DNA of 64,000 nt from Mesorhizobium wenxiniae. GTDB lineage: Bacteria > Pseudomonadota > Alphaproteobacteria > Rhizobiales > Rhizobiaceae. Numbering within the stretch: the stretch's first letter is position 1; every line of letters starts with the position of its first letter. Below are positions 48,403 through 56,607 of the stretch, in pieces. The position numbers and the translations under genes are program-made. Where the stretch lies: assembly GCF_002284535.1 (NCBI RefSeq), contig NZ_NPKH01000011.1, positions 75,115 through 139,114 on the forward strand. Reading direction: 5' to 3'. The notes beneath the pieces are model-generated. The model made no database searches and was not told the origin of the DNA. It saw nothing but the letters and a program-made list of their open reading frames with translations.

Positions 48403-48873
48403 TCATTCGTCGGCGTCGATCTCCTCGTCGACGAGAACCATCTCGCCGTTCGAGAGGTTCGCCTCAACGCGGGCGAGCAGCTTGAACAGCGCCTTCTGGT
48501 CCTTTTTATCGAGACCCTTCAGCGCCTGCTTCTCGGTCTTCTTCACCGATTTCTCGATGGCATGAATGATTTCGCGGCCCGTGTCGGTCAGAAAGATATG
48601 GGCCTGGCGGGCATCGGCGGAAGAGGCGCGCTTTTCCAGGAAGCCCTGCGCCTGCAGCCGGTTGATGGTCTTGGTGATGGTCGGCGGGCGCACACCGAGG
48701 CGACCGGCAAGATTGCCGGGCGTCTGCCCGTCCTCACGGTCGAGCGCGAGCATGATCTGGTCCTGACCGGCATAGAAGCCGTGCCCTAGAAGCCGCGCCG
48801 CCAGCGCAGTACGTGCCAGCCGCGCCGCCGAATGCAGCCGGCTCATTGTCGCAGTCTTGTCCGCCTTGGCCAT
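48403..48873 (-). CDS. MarR family transcriptional regulator
   Basis: The 156-aa winged-helix protein has a MarR-type core. GQDQIMLALDREDGQTPGNL is helix 2–3, LGVRPPTITKTINRLQAQGF is the recognition helix with wing, and the C-terminal helices are dimerising and acidic (DEEIDADE). GAGGG lies 6 bp before ATG 48873; an ATG two codons earlier is in frame. It is convergent with the AraC gene, 17 bp away. The ligand is unknown. Confidence 0.92.
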   Translation of the reverse strand: MAKADKTATMSRLHSAARLARTALAARLLGHGFYAGQDQIMLALDREDGQTPGNLAGRLGVRPPTITKTINRLQAQGFLEKRASSADARQAHIFLTDTGREIIHAIEKSVKKTEKQALKGLDKKDQKALFKLLARVEANLSNGEMVLVDEEIDADE

Positions 48874-49089
48874 GGTCATCCCTCTTCGGCCGAACCGGTG
48901 CGGACAGCATAGAGGCAGCCGCCCGGTTGGCAATCGACGATCAAAGATCCGGCTTTGCAAAACAGCTTTGCCGGCAAGCAATGCGGTGTCCGCCGTGGCT
49001 AATGCCAGATGTTTATTTCAGTTAGATGACAAACGACTTTTCGGTAGAGGTGGACGCTTGCAGCAGGAGCACTCCACACACGACGAGAC

Positions 49090-49815
49090 TCAACCAGCCT
49101 TCATCGCGACGATCATCAAGGCTTGGTAGACCTCCGCCACCTCGCGCAGCGCCGCCTGCGACAGCGGCCCAGCGCGCCGCGCGATACGGTCCCTGGCATT
49201 CGACGTATCGCGCTTGCCGGACCGGTCGGTGTAAGGCGCGACAGTGGTGAATATCTGCTCGCTCAGACTATCGGGGAAAAACAGCTGGCCGGTCATCACC
49301 GAATTAGCGTTGGGGAAGACCTTGAAGTGGATGTGGGTGGTGCGGCCGCGATACCAGCCGGGATAGATGGTGGCGAACGAGACGAGACCGCTCTCGTCGG
49401 TCTTTTGCCAACCGCGCAGAAAACTCTGGCCTGACGTATCGACGTCCTGGCCGTCGCCTTGTCCCGGATAGCCTGAATAATGCCCTTGCGCGTCGCAATG
49501 CCAGATGTCGACACGCGCGCCGGCAAGCGGTCGGCAGGCCGCGTCGACCACCTGCAGCCGCACATTGAGAGCAATGCCCGCTTTGCCTTCGGTGATATCG
49601 GCGCGCTGGAGCTTCGGGTCGAAATAGAACGGCCCCTCAGTCGCTTCCGGCGTGATCGCGCAAACGCCGGCACCGCTATCGAACAGGGCAAGCCCGACAT
49701 AGGGCGAGGCCTGCTGAGCCAGCGCGATGCCCGGAAGGAAGACGCCGCCGCCGGCGCTGACGGCAATGAAGCCGAGCGCCTGACGCCGGCTCAACGGGGA
49801 CGGTTTGTCGGACAT
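49090..49815 (-). CDS. Intradiol ring-cleavage dioxygenase-like protein with Tat signal
   Basis: The 241-aa protein starts with a twin-arginine signal (SPLSRRQALGFIAVSAGGGV), so it is exported folded. The domain shows EATEGPFYFDP, VDIWHCDAQGHYSGYPGQGD with a Tyr and a His, and YPGWYRGRTTHIHFKVF. The last carries the Y-x10-H-x-H arrangement of the family's Fe(III) ligands. Secreted intradiol-like proteins are poorly characterised and may act on catechols or lignin-derived aromatics. GAGG lies 6 bp before ATG 49815. It is divergent from the COG0523 GTPase gene. Confidence 0.88.
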   Translation of the reverse strand: MSDKPSPLSRRQALGFIAVSAGGGVFLPGIALAQQASPYVGLALFDSGAGVCAITPEATEGPFYFDPKLQRADITEGKAGIALNVRLQVVDAACRPLAGARVDIWHCDAQGHYSGYPGQGDGQDVDTSGQSFLRGWQKTDESGLVSFATIYPGWYRGRTTHIHFKVFPNANSVMTGQLFFPDSLSEQIFTTVAPYTDRSGKRDTSNARDRIARRAGPLSQAALREVAEVYQALMIVAMKAG

Positions 49816-50011
49816 TCGGCGCCTCTTTTGGTTTCTTTCGAGCAAGCTGCCTTGTTCTTATCTAGGCAGTGAAATCCGCCAGCGCCAATGAAAGTTCAGC
49901 GATGTTGGGAAAGCCGGCAATGTTGGCGACGTGTTTGGCCCATCGGTTTGCCGCGTGCAAAAGCACGGCGCACATCCTATATGGAGCCAACAATCCTTTT
50001 CGAGGCCCAAC

Positions 50012-51070
50012 ATGAGCGATGCACAGACGACGCAGATCCCCGTAACCGTTCTCACCGGCTATCTCGGCGCCGGCAAGACGACGCTGCTCAACCGCATCCT
50101 TTCGGAAAACCACGGCAAGCGCTACGCCGTCATCGTCAATGAGTTCGGCGAGATCGGCATCGACAACGAGCTGATCGTAGAATCCGACGAGGAAATCTAC
50201 GAGATGAACAATGGCTGCGTCTGCTGCACGGTGCGCGGCGACCTGATCCGCGTTGTCGAGGGCCTGATGCGCCGGCCGGGCCGTTTCGACGCCATCGTGG
50301 TGGAGACGACCGGCCTCGCCGATCCGGTGCCTGTGGCGCAGACCTTCTTCATGGACGACGATGTGCGCTCCAAGACCAGGCTCGACGCCGTGGTGGCGCT
50401 GGTCGACGCCAAGCACCTGCCGTTGCGGCTGAAGGATTCCCGCGAAGCCGAGGACCAGATCGCCTTTGCCGATGTCGTCGTGCTCAACAAGACCGATCTC
50501 GTCACGCCGGAGGAACTGAGCAAGGTCGAGGCGACGATCCGCGCGATAAACCCGGCGGCCAGGATTCATCGCACCACCCGCGCCGGCCTGGCGCTGTCCG
50601 AGGTGCTCGACCGTGGCGCCTTCGATCTTTCCCGAGCGCTGGAGAACGATCCGCACTTCCTCGAGGCGCATGACGACCATGATCATCATGACCATGACCA
50701 TCACGATCATGATGGTCATCATCACCATGACGGGCATGACCACCATCATCACACGCACCCTTCCGATATCCATGACGTGACGGTGCAATCGGTGTCGCTG
50801 CGCGGCGGTGAGATGGACCCAAAGAAGTTCTTCCCGTGGATCGAGAAGATCACCCAGATGGAAGGCCCGAACATCCTGCGGCTGAAGGGCATCATCGCGC
50901 TCAAGGGCGATGACGAGCGCTACGTTATTCAGGGCGTCCACATGATCATCGAGGGCGACCACCAGCGCGCCTGGAAGGACGGCGAGAAGCACGAGAGCCG
51001 GCTGGTATTCATCGGCCGCGAGCTCGACGCCGAGCGCCTTAAGAAGAGCTTCGACGCCTGCCAGGCGTAA
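50012..51070 (+). CDS. COG0523 (CobW/ZNG1-type) metallochaperone GTPase
   Basis: The 352-aa protein has the P-loop [15 protein letters not shown] at 16–30, the metal-binding CxCC motif (C69-V-C71-C72) and a base-recognition NKTD. A His/Asp loop at about residues 220–249 carries about 20 His. A CobW C-terminal domain ([13 protein letters not shown]) follows. These proteins deliver zinc or cobalt to client enzymes under metal starvation. GAGG lies 7 bp before ATG 50012. No Zur-type box or cobalamin riboswitch was recognised in the upstream 196 bp. Confidence 0.92.
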   Translation: MSDAQTTQIPVTVLTGYLGAGKTTLLNRILSENHGKRYAVIVNEFGEIGIDNELIVESDEEIYEMNNGCVCCTVRGDLIRVVEGLMRRPGRFDAIVVETTGLADPVPVAQTFFMDDDVRSKTRLDAVVALVDAKHLPLRLKDSREAEDQIAFADVVVLNKTDLVTPEELSKVEATIRAINPAARIHRTTRAGLALSEVLDRGAFDLSRALENDPHFLEAHDDHDHHDHDHHDHDGHHHHDGHDHHHHTHPSDIHDVTVQSVSLRGGEMDPKKFFPWIEKITQMEGPNILRLKGIIALKGDDERYVIQGVHMIIEGDHQRAWKDGEKHESRLVFIGRELDAERLKKSFDACQA

Positions 51071-51085
51071 TGGACCGAATAGGGG

Positions 51086-51114
51086 TTGGTTACTGCCTTC
51101 TGTACACATATCAT
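51086..51114 (+). promoter_or_regulatory. Promoter of the toxin–antitoxin module
   Basis: TTGGTT (51086–51091) and TATCAT (51109–51114) are separated by 17 bp. The −10 lies inside the palindrome below, so binding there would block transcription. Confidence 0.5.
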
Positions 51115-51125
51115 GTGTACAGAAG
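51097..51125. promoter_or_regulatory. Perfect 13-bp-arm palindromic operator of the TA module
   Basis: CTTCTGTACACAT and its exact reverse complement ATGTGTACAGAAG flank a 3-bp centre ATC. It overlaps the −10 and ends 18 bp before the antitoxin ATG. This is where a ribbon-helix-helix antitoxin of the DUF1778/TacA type would bind to repress its own operon. It has no T-run, so it is not a terminator of the preceding GTPase gene. Confidence 0.7.
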
Positions 51126-51143
51126 TGCAAAAGAGGACAGATT

Positions 51144-51422
51144 ATGTCCAGATCCGCCGACAATAATTCGAACGTTATCAGATACGCATTCCACCGGCGC
51201 AGAAGGCGATCATCGCCCCGGGCAGCTGCGCTGTCGCACAAGGACATGGCCGATTTCATCCTCGACAAGATCGTACCCGAAGCGCAGGCCGTGATCGAAG
51301 CTGCCGAGGTGATGAGGGCGTCCAACCGCGACTTCACACGCATCCTTGACCTACTTGAGAACCCGCCGAAACCCAATGCTAGGCTGCGAGCGGCGAGCGC
51401 TGCCTTGCCGGATACTGTGTGA
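51144..51422 (+). pseudogene. DUF1778 (TacA-type) antitoxin carrying two compensating frameshifts
   Basis: The frame is open for 92 aa. Residues 26–92 are plainly DUF1778 (RAAALSHKDMADFILDKIVP … LLENPPKPNARL). Residues 10–25 read NVIRYAFHRRRRRSSP, which is not. Reading the same DNA in the alternative frame from g51170 gives ERYQIRIPPAQKAIIA, exactly the expected DNA-binding start. One base appears to have been lost near 51170 and one C gained in the CCCC run at 51216–51219. The result is a full-length protein with a scrambled ribbon-helix-helix N-terminus, probably unable to bind the operator. The stop overlaps the toxin GTG (GTGA). Confidence 0.75.
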
Positions 51423-51945
51423 CGCTTCCGTTCTGGCACGAGGAGTCGATTGCGAAACGCCACGATCGGGCTTCTTTCGGTTGCGGTGATGCGCAGATGA
51501 ACGATTTCTGCGGCGGTTCGCACGGCAGAGCCACGATCAGAACGCGGCCAAGACCTTCTGTGCAATCGACAACGCGGCTTCGGACCGGCTCCTCGGTTTC
51601 TATACAATCGCCCCTTCCGCTGTAGCTCATGAAGCAGTGCCGGACGCCATGACGAGAGGCTTGGCGCGACACGAGGTTTCCGGCTTCAAGCTTGCCCGGC
51701 TTGCGACCGCCCGCGCCGTCGCCGGGCAAGGGCTCGGAGGTCAGCTGCTAGCCGCCGCAGCGTTGCGCTGCCTGCGGCTTGCAGGTGAGGGCGGCGGCAT
51801 CCTGCTCATCATCGACGCCAAGAACGAGCGGGCAGCACGGTTGTATGCCAGCTATGGTGCCGAGAGCCTCCAAGGCCAGGATTTGACCTTGGCGATGCCA
51901 TTGGCGACCTTCGCAACTGGTCTGCGGGCCAAGGGACTGTTTTGA
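51419..51945 (+). pseudogene. GNAT toxin (TacT-type) broken by a −1 frameshift
   Basis: From GTG 51419 the frame gives TLPFWHEESIAKRHDRASFG followed by CGDAQMNDF, the standard N-terminus of TacT-like tRNA-acetylating toxins, then goes out of frame at about 51509. After one base is restored (TTC-TGC read as TTC-CTG-CGG), the rest continues in the second frame to the TGA at 51945. It shows RRFARQSHDQNAAKTFCAID, GFYTIAP, the acetyl-CoA loop QGLGGQLL and ARLYASYGAESL with the usual Tyr. It is a clear pseudogene unless the missing base is a sequencing error. Confidence 0.85.
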
Positions 51946-52066
51946 CGATCGGAGTCGCCACAATTGTGGTTTCGATGCAGATCCTCATGGTTGCCGGAAC
52001 CGCAAACGTCGAGTAAGCCGCCTGAACCGCCCCTGCAATCCCGTCTAGCTGTGAACCACGATAGCC

Positions 52067-53041
52067 ATGCCCACAGTCGCCCCACTTGATCTCCAGGGTC
52101 ATTGCATCGCCGCCGTCTTCCTTGGCGACGTACCGCATTTCGCATTGGCCGACGGCACAATCCATCGGCTGGACCACGGCCACAAGACGGCGCAGGCCAA
52201 TGACGGGCTGCTCGCCGCGTTCCACGATGCGGCCAACGACCGGCTGATCACCGGCGGCGAGGACGGCAAGATTTTTTCGGTTAGCGCCGGCGGCAATGCG
52301 GCAGAATTGGCAAGCGCCGGGAAAAAATGGATCACCAGCGTCGCCGCCGGACCACAAGGCGCCGTGGCCTATGCCTCGGGCAAAATCGCCTTTGTGCGCT
52401 TTGCCGACGGCAAGACTAAAGAATTCATGCATCCGCGTTCGGTCGAAGGGCTGGCGTTCTCGCCCAAGGGCATGCGCTTCGGCGTCGCCCGCTACAATGG
52501 CGCGACGCTGCATTTTCCGGCGGCGGACGGCAAGCCAGTCGAGCTGGAATGGGCCGGCGCCCATACCGGCATCACCTTCTCGCCGGATGGCGCCTTCCTC
52601 GTCACCACCATGCAGGAGAACGCCCTACATGGCTGGAAGCTGGCCGACGGCAAGCACATGCGCATGAGCGGCTATCCCGGCAAAGTCAAAAGCCTGTCGT
52701 GGAGCGCCAAGGGAAAATGGCTGGCCAGTTCCGGCGCACCGGCGGCGATCGTCTGGCCGTTTTCGGGCAAGGACGGGCCGATGGGCAAGGCGCCGCTGGA
52801 ACTCGGCACGCGCGGCAACGCCATGGTGACCTCGGTCGCCTGCCATCCAAGCCAGGATGTCGTCGCCATCGGCTATGACGACGGCATGGTGATGGCGGTG
52901 CGTTTCGCTGACGCCAAAGAGGTGCTTCTGCGCCGACCGGGCAAGGGCGCCATCACCTCGATGATGTGGGATAGGGAGGAACGCCGCGTCGCCTTCGGCA
53001 GTGCCGCCGGCGATTGCGGCGTCATCGATATTTCCGCATAA
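52067..53041 (+). CDS. WD40-repeat protein
   Basis: The 324-aa protein consists of about six to seven four-stranded repeats. Typical strands are GLLAAFHDAANDRLITGGED, SVEGLAFSPKGMRFGVARYN, HTGITFSPDGAFLVTTMQEN and VTSVACHPSQDVVAIGYDDG. No signal peptide is seen, so it is a cytosolic beta-propeller for protein contacts. As I recall, WD40 proteins often lie directly beside COG0523 GTPases in rhizobia; here the toxin–antitoxin relic lies between them. The ATG at 52067 has only a weak ribosome binding site. Confidence 0.88.
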   Translation: MPTVAPLDLQGHCIAAVFLGDVPHFALADGTIHRLDHGHKTAQANDGLLAAFHDAANDRLITGGEDGKIFSVSAGGNAAELASAGKKWITSVAAGPQGAVAYASGKIAFVRFADGKTKEFMHPRSVEGLAFSPKGMRFGVARYNGATLHFPAADGKPVELEWAGAHTGITFSPDGAFLVTTMQENALHGWKLADGKHMRMSGYPGKVKSLSWSAKGKWLASSGAPAAIVWPFSGKDGPMGKAPLELGTRGNAMVTSVACHPSQDVVAIGYDDGMVMAVRFADAKEVLLRRPGKGAITSMMWDREERRVAFGSAAGDCGVIDISA

Positions 53042-53052
53042 CCGGGAGTTCT

Positions 53053-53505
53053 CTACTCGGCCCCGCAGGAGACTTTGCCGGTCAACGCGGCAGGCATGCT
53101 ATCGCCACCCGTGTCAGCCGTGCCCTCATAGATGGCGAGCGAATAGCGCCCGTCATAGGTGCCTTCTTCACTGGACTTGGTCACGATCGTCAGTTCGACA
53201 GAGCTGTAGGTGTTTGCGACCTCGTGCTGGCGATAGACGAGCAGCCGCAATTCCTTGCCGTCGAGCCAATATTGCGTGAGGTTGGAATCCTCGAACACTG
53301 TCTTGCGCAAATCGTCGCCGACGGGTCTGCCGAGAATTTCGAGATCGCCGCGGAAATTGAACGTTGGACCGCCCATGCCTCTGGTGACGCCGGCTTCGAC
53401 CTGGAATTTCACCGCTGCATCCTCGGCCGAGCACCAGATGCCGCCGGTGGCGAAGGCCGAGCCGGCCGATAACAGCAGCGTTGTTGCACAGAAGATCGTC
53501 CGCAT
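53053..53505 (-). CDS. Hypothetical secreted protein, 150 aa
   Basis: A Sec signal peptide (MRTIFCATTLLLSAGSAFAT, cleavage near AFA) precedes a beta-rich domain with a Cys near each end (GGIWCSAED, TGKVSCGAE) that may form a disulfide. The GGPTFNFRGDLEILGRPVGD region and Tyr-rich strands give no known family. GGGGAAAG lies upstream of ATG 53505. It is convergent with the WD40 gene, 11 bp away. Confidence 0.75.
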   Translation of the reverse strand: MRTIFCATTLLLSAGSAFATGGIWCSAEDAAVKFQVEAGVTRGMGGPTFNFRGDLEILGRPVGDDLRKTVFEDSNLTQYWLDGKELRLLVYRQHEVANTYSSVELTIVTKSSEEGTYDGRYSLAIYEGTADTGGDSMPAALTGKVSCGAE

Positions 53506-53670
53506 CTTTCTTTCCCCAGCCACAAACCCTATCCGCATTGATGCTGGAGGATGCCCTCAGGTCAAGCGCCCGTCCTCTTCACCCTGGCCGCTGAACCAAT
53601 GCAGGACAGCTGTGCGGCCAATTGCGGTTCCGGACGCCGATTGGCAGAGTGACGGATGAGAGGGACCTTC

Positions 53671-55053
53671 ATGCATACTATCGACCATTTAAAGACGTCC
53701 ATCGGCGGCATCAGCACTGCCCGCATCGCCGATTTGCGCGAGACCGAGGCCGAAGCCTTCCGCAAGGCAAGGCCGAAATCGGCAGCCAAGGTCGGCAACG
53801 GCCTGCCGGGCTTCTTCGGCGGCGTGCCGATGCACTGGATGAACGACTGGCCGACGCCGTTTCCGATCCTGGTCGACAGCGCCAGAGGCGCCACCATCAC
53901 CGATATCGACGGCAACCGGCTCGACGATTTCTGCCTCGGCGACACCGGCTCGATGTTCGGCCATTCGCCGCCGCCGGTCGCGCGCGGCATCCGCCGGCAG
54001 GCCGGACACGGCCTGACCTACATGCTGCCTTCCGAAGATGCGGTAGCGATCGGCCCGTTGCTGCAACAGCGCTTCGGCCTGCCGTTCTGGCAGATCGCGA
54101 CGACGGCGACCGATGCCAACCGCTTTGCGCTGCGCGTCGCCCGCACCATCACCGGCCGGGAAAAGATCCTGGTCTTCAACGGCTGCTATCACGGCTCGGT
54201 TGACGAGACGATGGTGCGGCTGGTCGGCGGCAGACCGGCCAACCGGCCGGGACTGGCCGGCGAATTCCGCGACCTTACCCGGACGACCGATGTCATCGAG
54301 TTCAACGATGTGCCGGCACTCGAGGCCGTGCTCCGGAATAAGGATATCGCCTGCGTCATCACCGAGCCGGTGCTGACCAATTCCTGCATGGTGCTGCCCG
54401 AACCCGGCTTCCACGACGCGCTACGCCGTCTCACCCGCGCAACCGGCACCCTGCTGCTGATCGACGAGACGCACACGATCTCGACCGGTCCGGGCGGCTA
54501 CACCAGGAAACACGGCTTGGAGCCGGACCTGTTCGTGCTCGGCAAGCCAATCGCCGGTGGCGTGCCGGCCAGCGTGTGGGGGATGAGCGAAGACGTCGCC
54601 AGCCGCTACACCGACTATATCAGCGCCAAGGAACCAGGCTATTCCGGCATGGGTACGACGCTGTCGGCCAATCCGCTGCAGTTCGCGGCAATGCGCGCCA
54701 CGCTCGAAGAGGTGATGACCGAGGAGAACTACGACCATATGGACCATCTGGCGCGGCGGCTCGACGCAGGGCTGACCGCCGTCATCGACCGTTGCCGCCT
54801 GCCCTGGCATGTTGCCCAAGTCGGCGCGCGCGTCGAGTTCATCTGCGCACCTGGCCCGCTGAGGAATGGCGGCGAGGCGGAAACAGCGCTCGCGCCGGAG
54901 CTCGAAGCGGCTATCCATGTCGCACTGGTCAATCGCGGCGTGCTGATTGCGCCGTTCCACAACATGATGCTGATCTCGCCGGCGACCAGCGCCACCCAGG
55001 TCAACCGCCTGATCACCGCCTTCGGCGCGGTTGCGGCAAGGCTCGCGGCATGA
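53671..55053 (+). CDS. Class III PLP aminotransferase (glutamate-1-semialdehyde aminomutase-like)
   Basis: The 460-aa protein has the fold-type I pattern: DFCLGDTGSMFGHSPPPVAR, FNGCYHGSVDETMVRLVGGR, LLLIDETHTISTGPGGYTRK with the PLP-contacting Asp, and VLGKPIAGGVPAS with the Schiff-base Lys. GAGGG lies 6 bp before ATG 53671; an ATG five codons earlier lacks it. It is followed 13 bp later by a glutamine-synthetase-family ligase, so the two probably form an amine or amino-acid catabolic operon. The amine donor is not known. Confidence 0.88.
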   Translation: MHTIDHLKTSIGGISTARIADLRETEAEAFRKARPKSAAKVGNGLPGFFGGVPMHWMNDWPTPFPILVDSARGATITDIDGNRLDDFCLGDTGSMFGHSPPPVARGIRRQAGHGLTYMLPSEDAVAIGPLLQQRFGLPFWQIATTATDANRFALRVARTITGREKILVFNGCYHGSVDETMVRLVGGRPANRPGLAGEFRDLTRTTDVIEFNDVPALEAVLRNKDIACVITEPVLTNSCMVLPEPGFHDALRRLTRATGTLLLIDETHTISTGPGGYTRKHGLEPDLFVLGKPIAGGVPASVWGMSEDVASRYTDYISAKEPGYSGMGTTLSANPLQFAAMRATLEEVMTEENYDHMDHLARRLDAGLTAVIDRCRLPWHVAQVGARVEFICAPGPLRNGGEAETALAPELEAAIHVALVNRGVLIAPFHNMMLISPATSATQVNRLITAFGAVAARLAA

Positions 55054-55066
55054 GACAAGCTTGCAC

Positions 55067-56488
55067 ATGAGAGAAGCGCACAAGCAAATTTTGAACGCCA
55101 TTATGACATCACCTTCGGGCTCGACGCCTGCCGAGGCGCAGACCTTTCTCGACGCCCATCCCGAAATCGAAGCGTTCGACATCGTGCTGACCGACGCCAA
55201 TGGCGTCGGGCGTGGCAAGATCGTGCGCCGGCACGAATTGAAGAGCATCTTCGAGGGCGGCCGGCACATGCCGATCTCGATCCTCGGTCTCGACATCACC
55301 GGCGAGGACGTTCACGAGACGGGGCTGATCTGGACGACCGGCGACGGCGACCTGCGGGCATGGCCGATCCCCGGCACGCTGGTGCCGCTGTTCGGCACAC
55401 AGCCGCCGCGCGGCCAGGTGCTGATGGCGATGTATCATCTCGACGGTCAGCCCATGTCCTCCGATCCGCGGCTGGCGCTGGCCCGTCAGGTGGAGATACT
55501 GGCGGCCAAGGGCCTGCATCCGGCCGGCGCCTTCGAGCTCGAATTCTTCCTGCTCGCCAACGAGCGCGACGCCGACGGCAAGGTGCAGCCGGCACACGCG
55601 GTGCTCGACGGCCGACGCTCGGCCAAGACCGAGGTCTATTCCGTCGACCATCTGCACGGCATGGAGCCACTGTTTTCCGACATCTATGCCGCGGCCAAGG
55701 TGCAAGGCATCCCGGCCGAGACTGTCATTTCCGAATATGCGCCCGGCCAGTACGAATTGACACTGAACTACCGCAACGATGTGATCCGGGCGGCCGACGA
55801 CCTCGTCATGCTGAAGCGGCTGGTGCGGGCACAGGCGCGCCGCCACGGCGTCACCGCTTGCTTCATGGCCAAGCCGATCGAGAAATATGCCGGCTCTGGC
55901 ATGCATTTCCATGTCTCGCTGCGGGACAACGCCGGCAAGAACGTCTTCACTGAGGCTAGCGGCGAGACTTGGTCCTTGCCGCTGCTGCGCGGCCTTGGCG
56001 GCCTCATCCAGACCATGGCCGAATCGATGCTGGTGTTTGCGCCGCACGCCAATTCATGGCGGCGTTTCGTTTCGCAATCCTATGCGCCGGTGGCGCCGAC
56101 CTGGGGCGTCAACAACCGCTCGGTGGCGCTGCGCGTGCCGGCGGGTGATGCGAAAAACCGGCGCATCGAGCACCGGCCGTCGGGCGTCGACGCCAACCCC
56201 TATCTGGTAGCGGCAACTGTGCTGGCCGGCATCACTAAGGGTCTCGACGAAGGCCTCGATCCCGGCCCCGAAACCACCGGCAATGGCTACGAATCGGCAA
56301 TCACGCGCACGACCATGCCGGTGGACTGGCGCGCCGCGATCGAGGCCGCGCGCGCGTCGACGTTCCTCAAAGGCGCACTGGGCGAAGACCTGCACCGTAC
56401 ATTTGTGGCGATCAAGCAATCCGAATATCTGCGCGTGGCGCGCACGGTCAGCGAACTGGATTATCATCTCTATCTGCACGAGGTGTAG
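55067..56488 (+). CDS. Glutamine synthetase family protein (gamma-glutamyl-amine ligase type)
   Basis: The 473-aa enzyme carries GS motifs. These are the Glu-rich metal site (GAFELEFFLLANERDADG), the ATP segment KYAGSGMHFHVSLRDNAGKN, the NSWRRFVSQSYAPVAPTWGV loop, RIEHRPSGVDANPYLVAATV and a C-terminal helix. The wide-spread N-terminal domain (FDIVLTDANGVGRGKIV) fits PuuA/FluG-type gamma-glutamyl ligases rather than housekeeping GlnA, since no adenylylation Tyr motif is visible. The start is ATG 55067 (55103 is possible). It pairs with the preceding aminotransferase. Confidence 0.88.
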   Translation: MREAHKQILNAIMTSPSGSTPAEAQTFLDAHPEIEAFDIVLTDANGVGRGKIVRRHELKSIFEGGRHMPISILGLDITGEDVHETGLIWTTGDGDLRAWPIPGTLVPLFGTQPPRGQVLMAMYHLDGQPMSSDPRLALARQVEILAAKGLHPAGAFELEFFLLANERDADGKVQPAHAVLDGRRSAKTEVYSVDHLHGMEPLFSDIYAAAKVQGIPAETVISEYAPGQYELTLNYRNDVIRAADDLVMLKRLVRAQARRHGVTACFMAKPIEKYAGSGMHFHVSLRDNAGKNVFTEASGETWSLPLLRGLGGLIQTMAESMLVFAPHANSWRRFVSQSYAPVAPTWGVNNRSVALRVPAGDAKNRRIEHRPSGVDANPYLVAATVLAGITKGLDEGLDPGPETTGNGYESAITRTTMPVDWRAAIEAARASTFLKGALGEDLHRTFVAIKQSEYLRVARTVSELDYHLYLHEV

Positions 56489-56607
56489 GCATCGCGTTGT
56501 CGGCCATCCGCCGGTGAAGGCGCAGGCGTGTGTAATTTCAACGGAACCTTCCGCGGGCTTTGCTCATTGCGTGTCTGATCGCAGCAGCGGACAAGGCCGC
56601 ATCAGCC

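Noticed and set aside
49931..50011. Upstream extension of the COG0523 gene
   Set aside because: The extra 27 residues lack family resemblance, while ATG 50012 has GAGG at the right distance and the usual start.
50660..50765. His/Asp repeats as a DNA repeat or CRISPR-like array
   Set aside because: The repeated CAT/GAC-type triplets encode the His-rich metal loop of the GTPase in frame and have no spacers.
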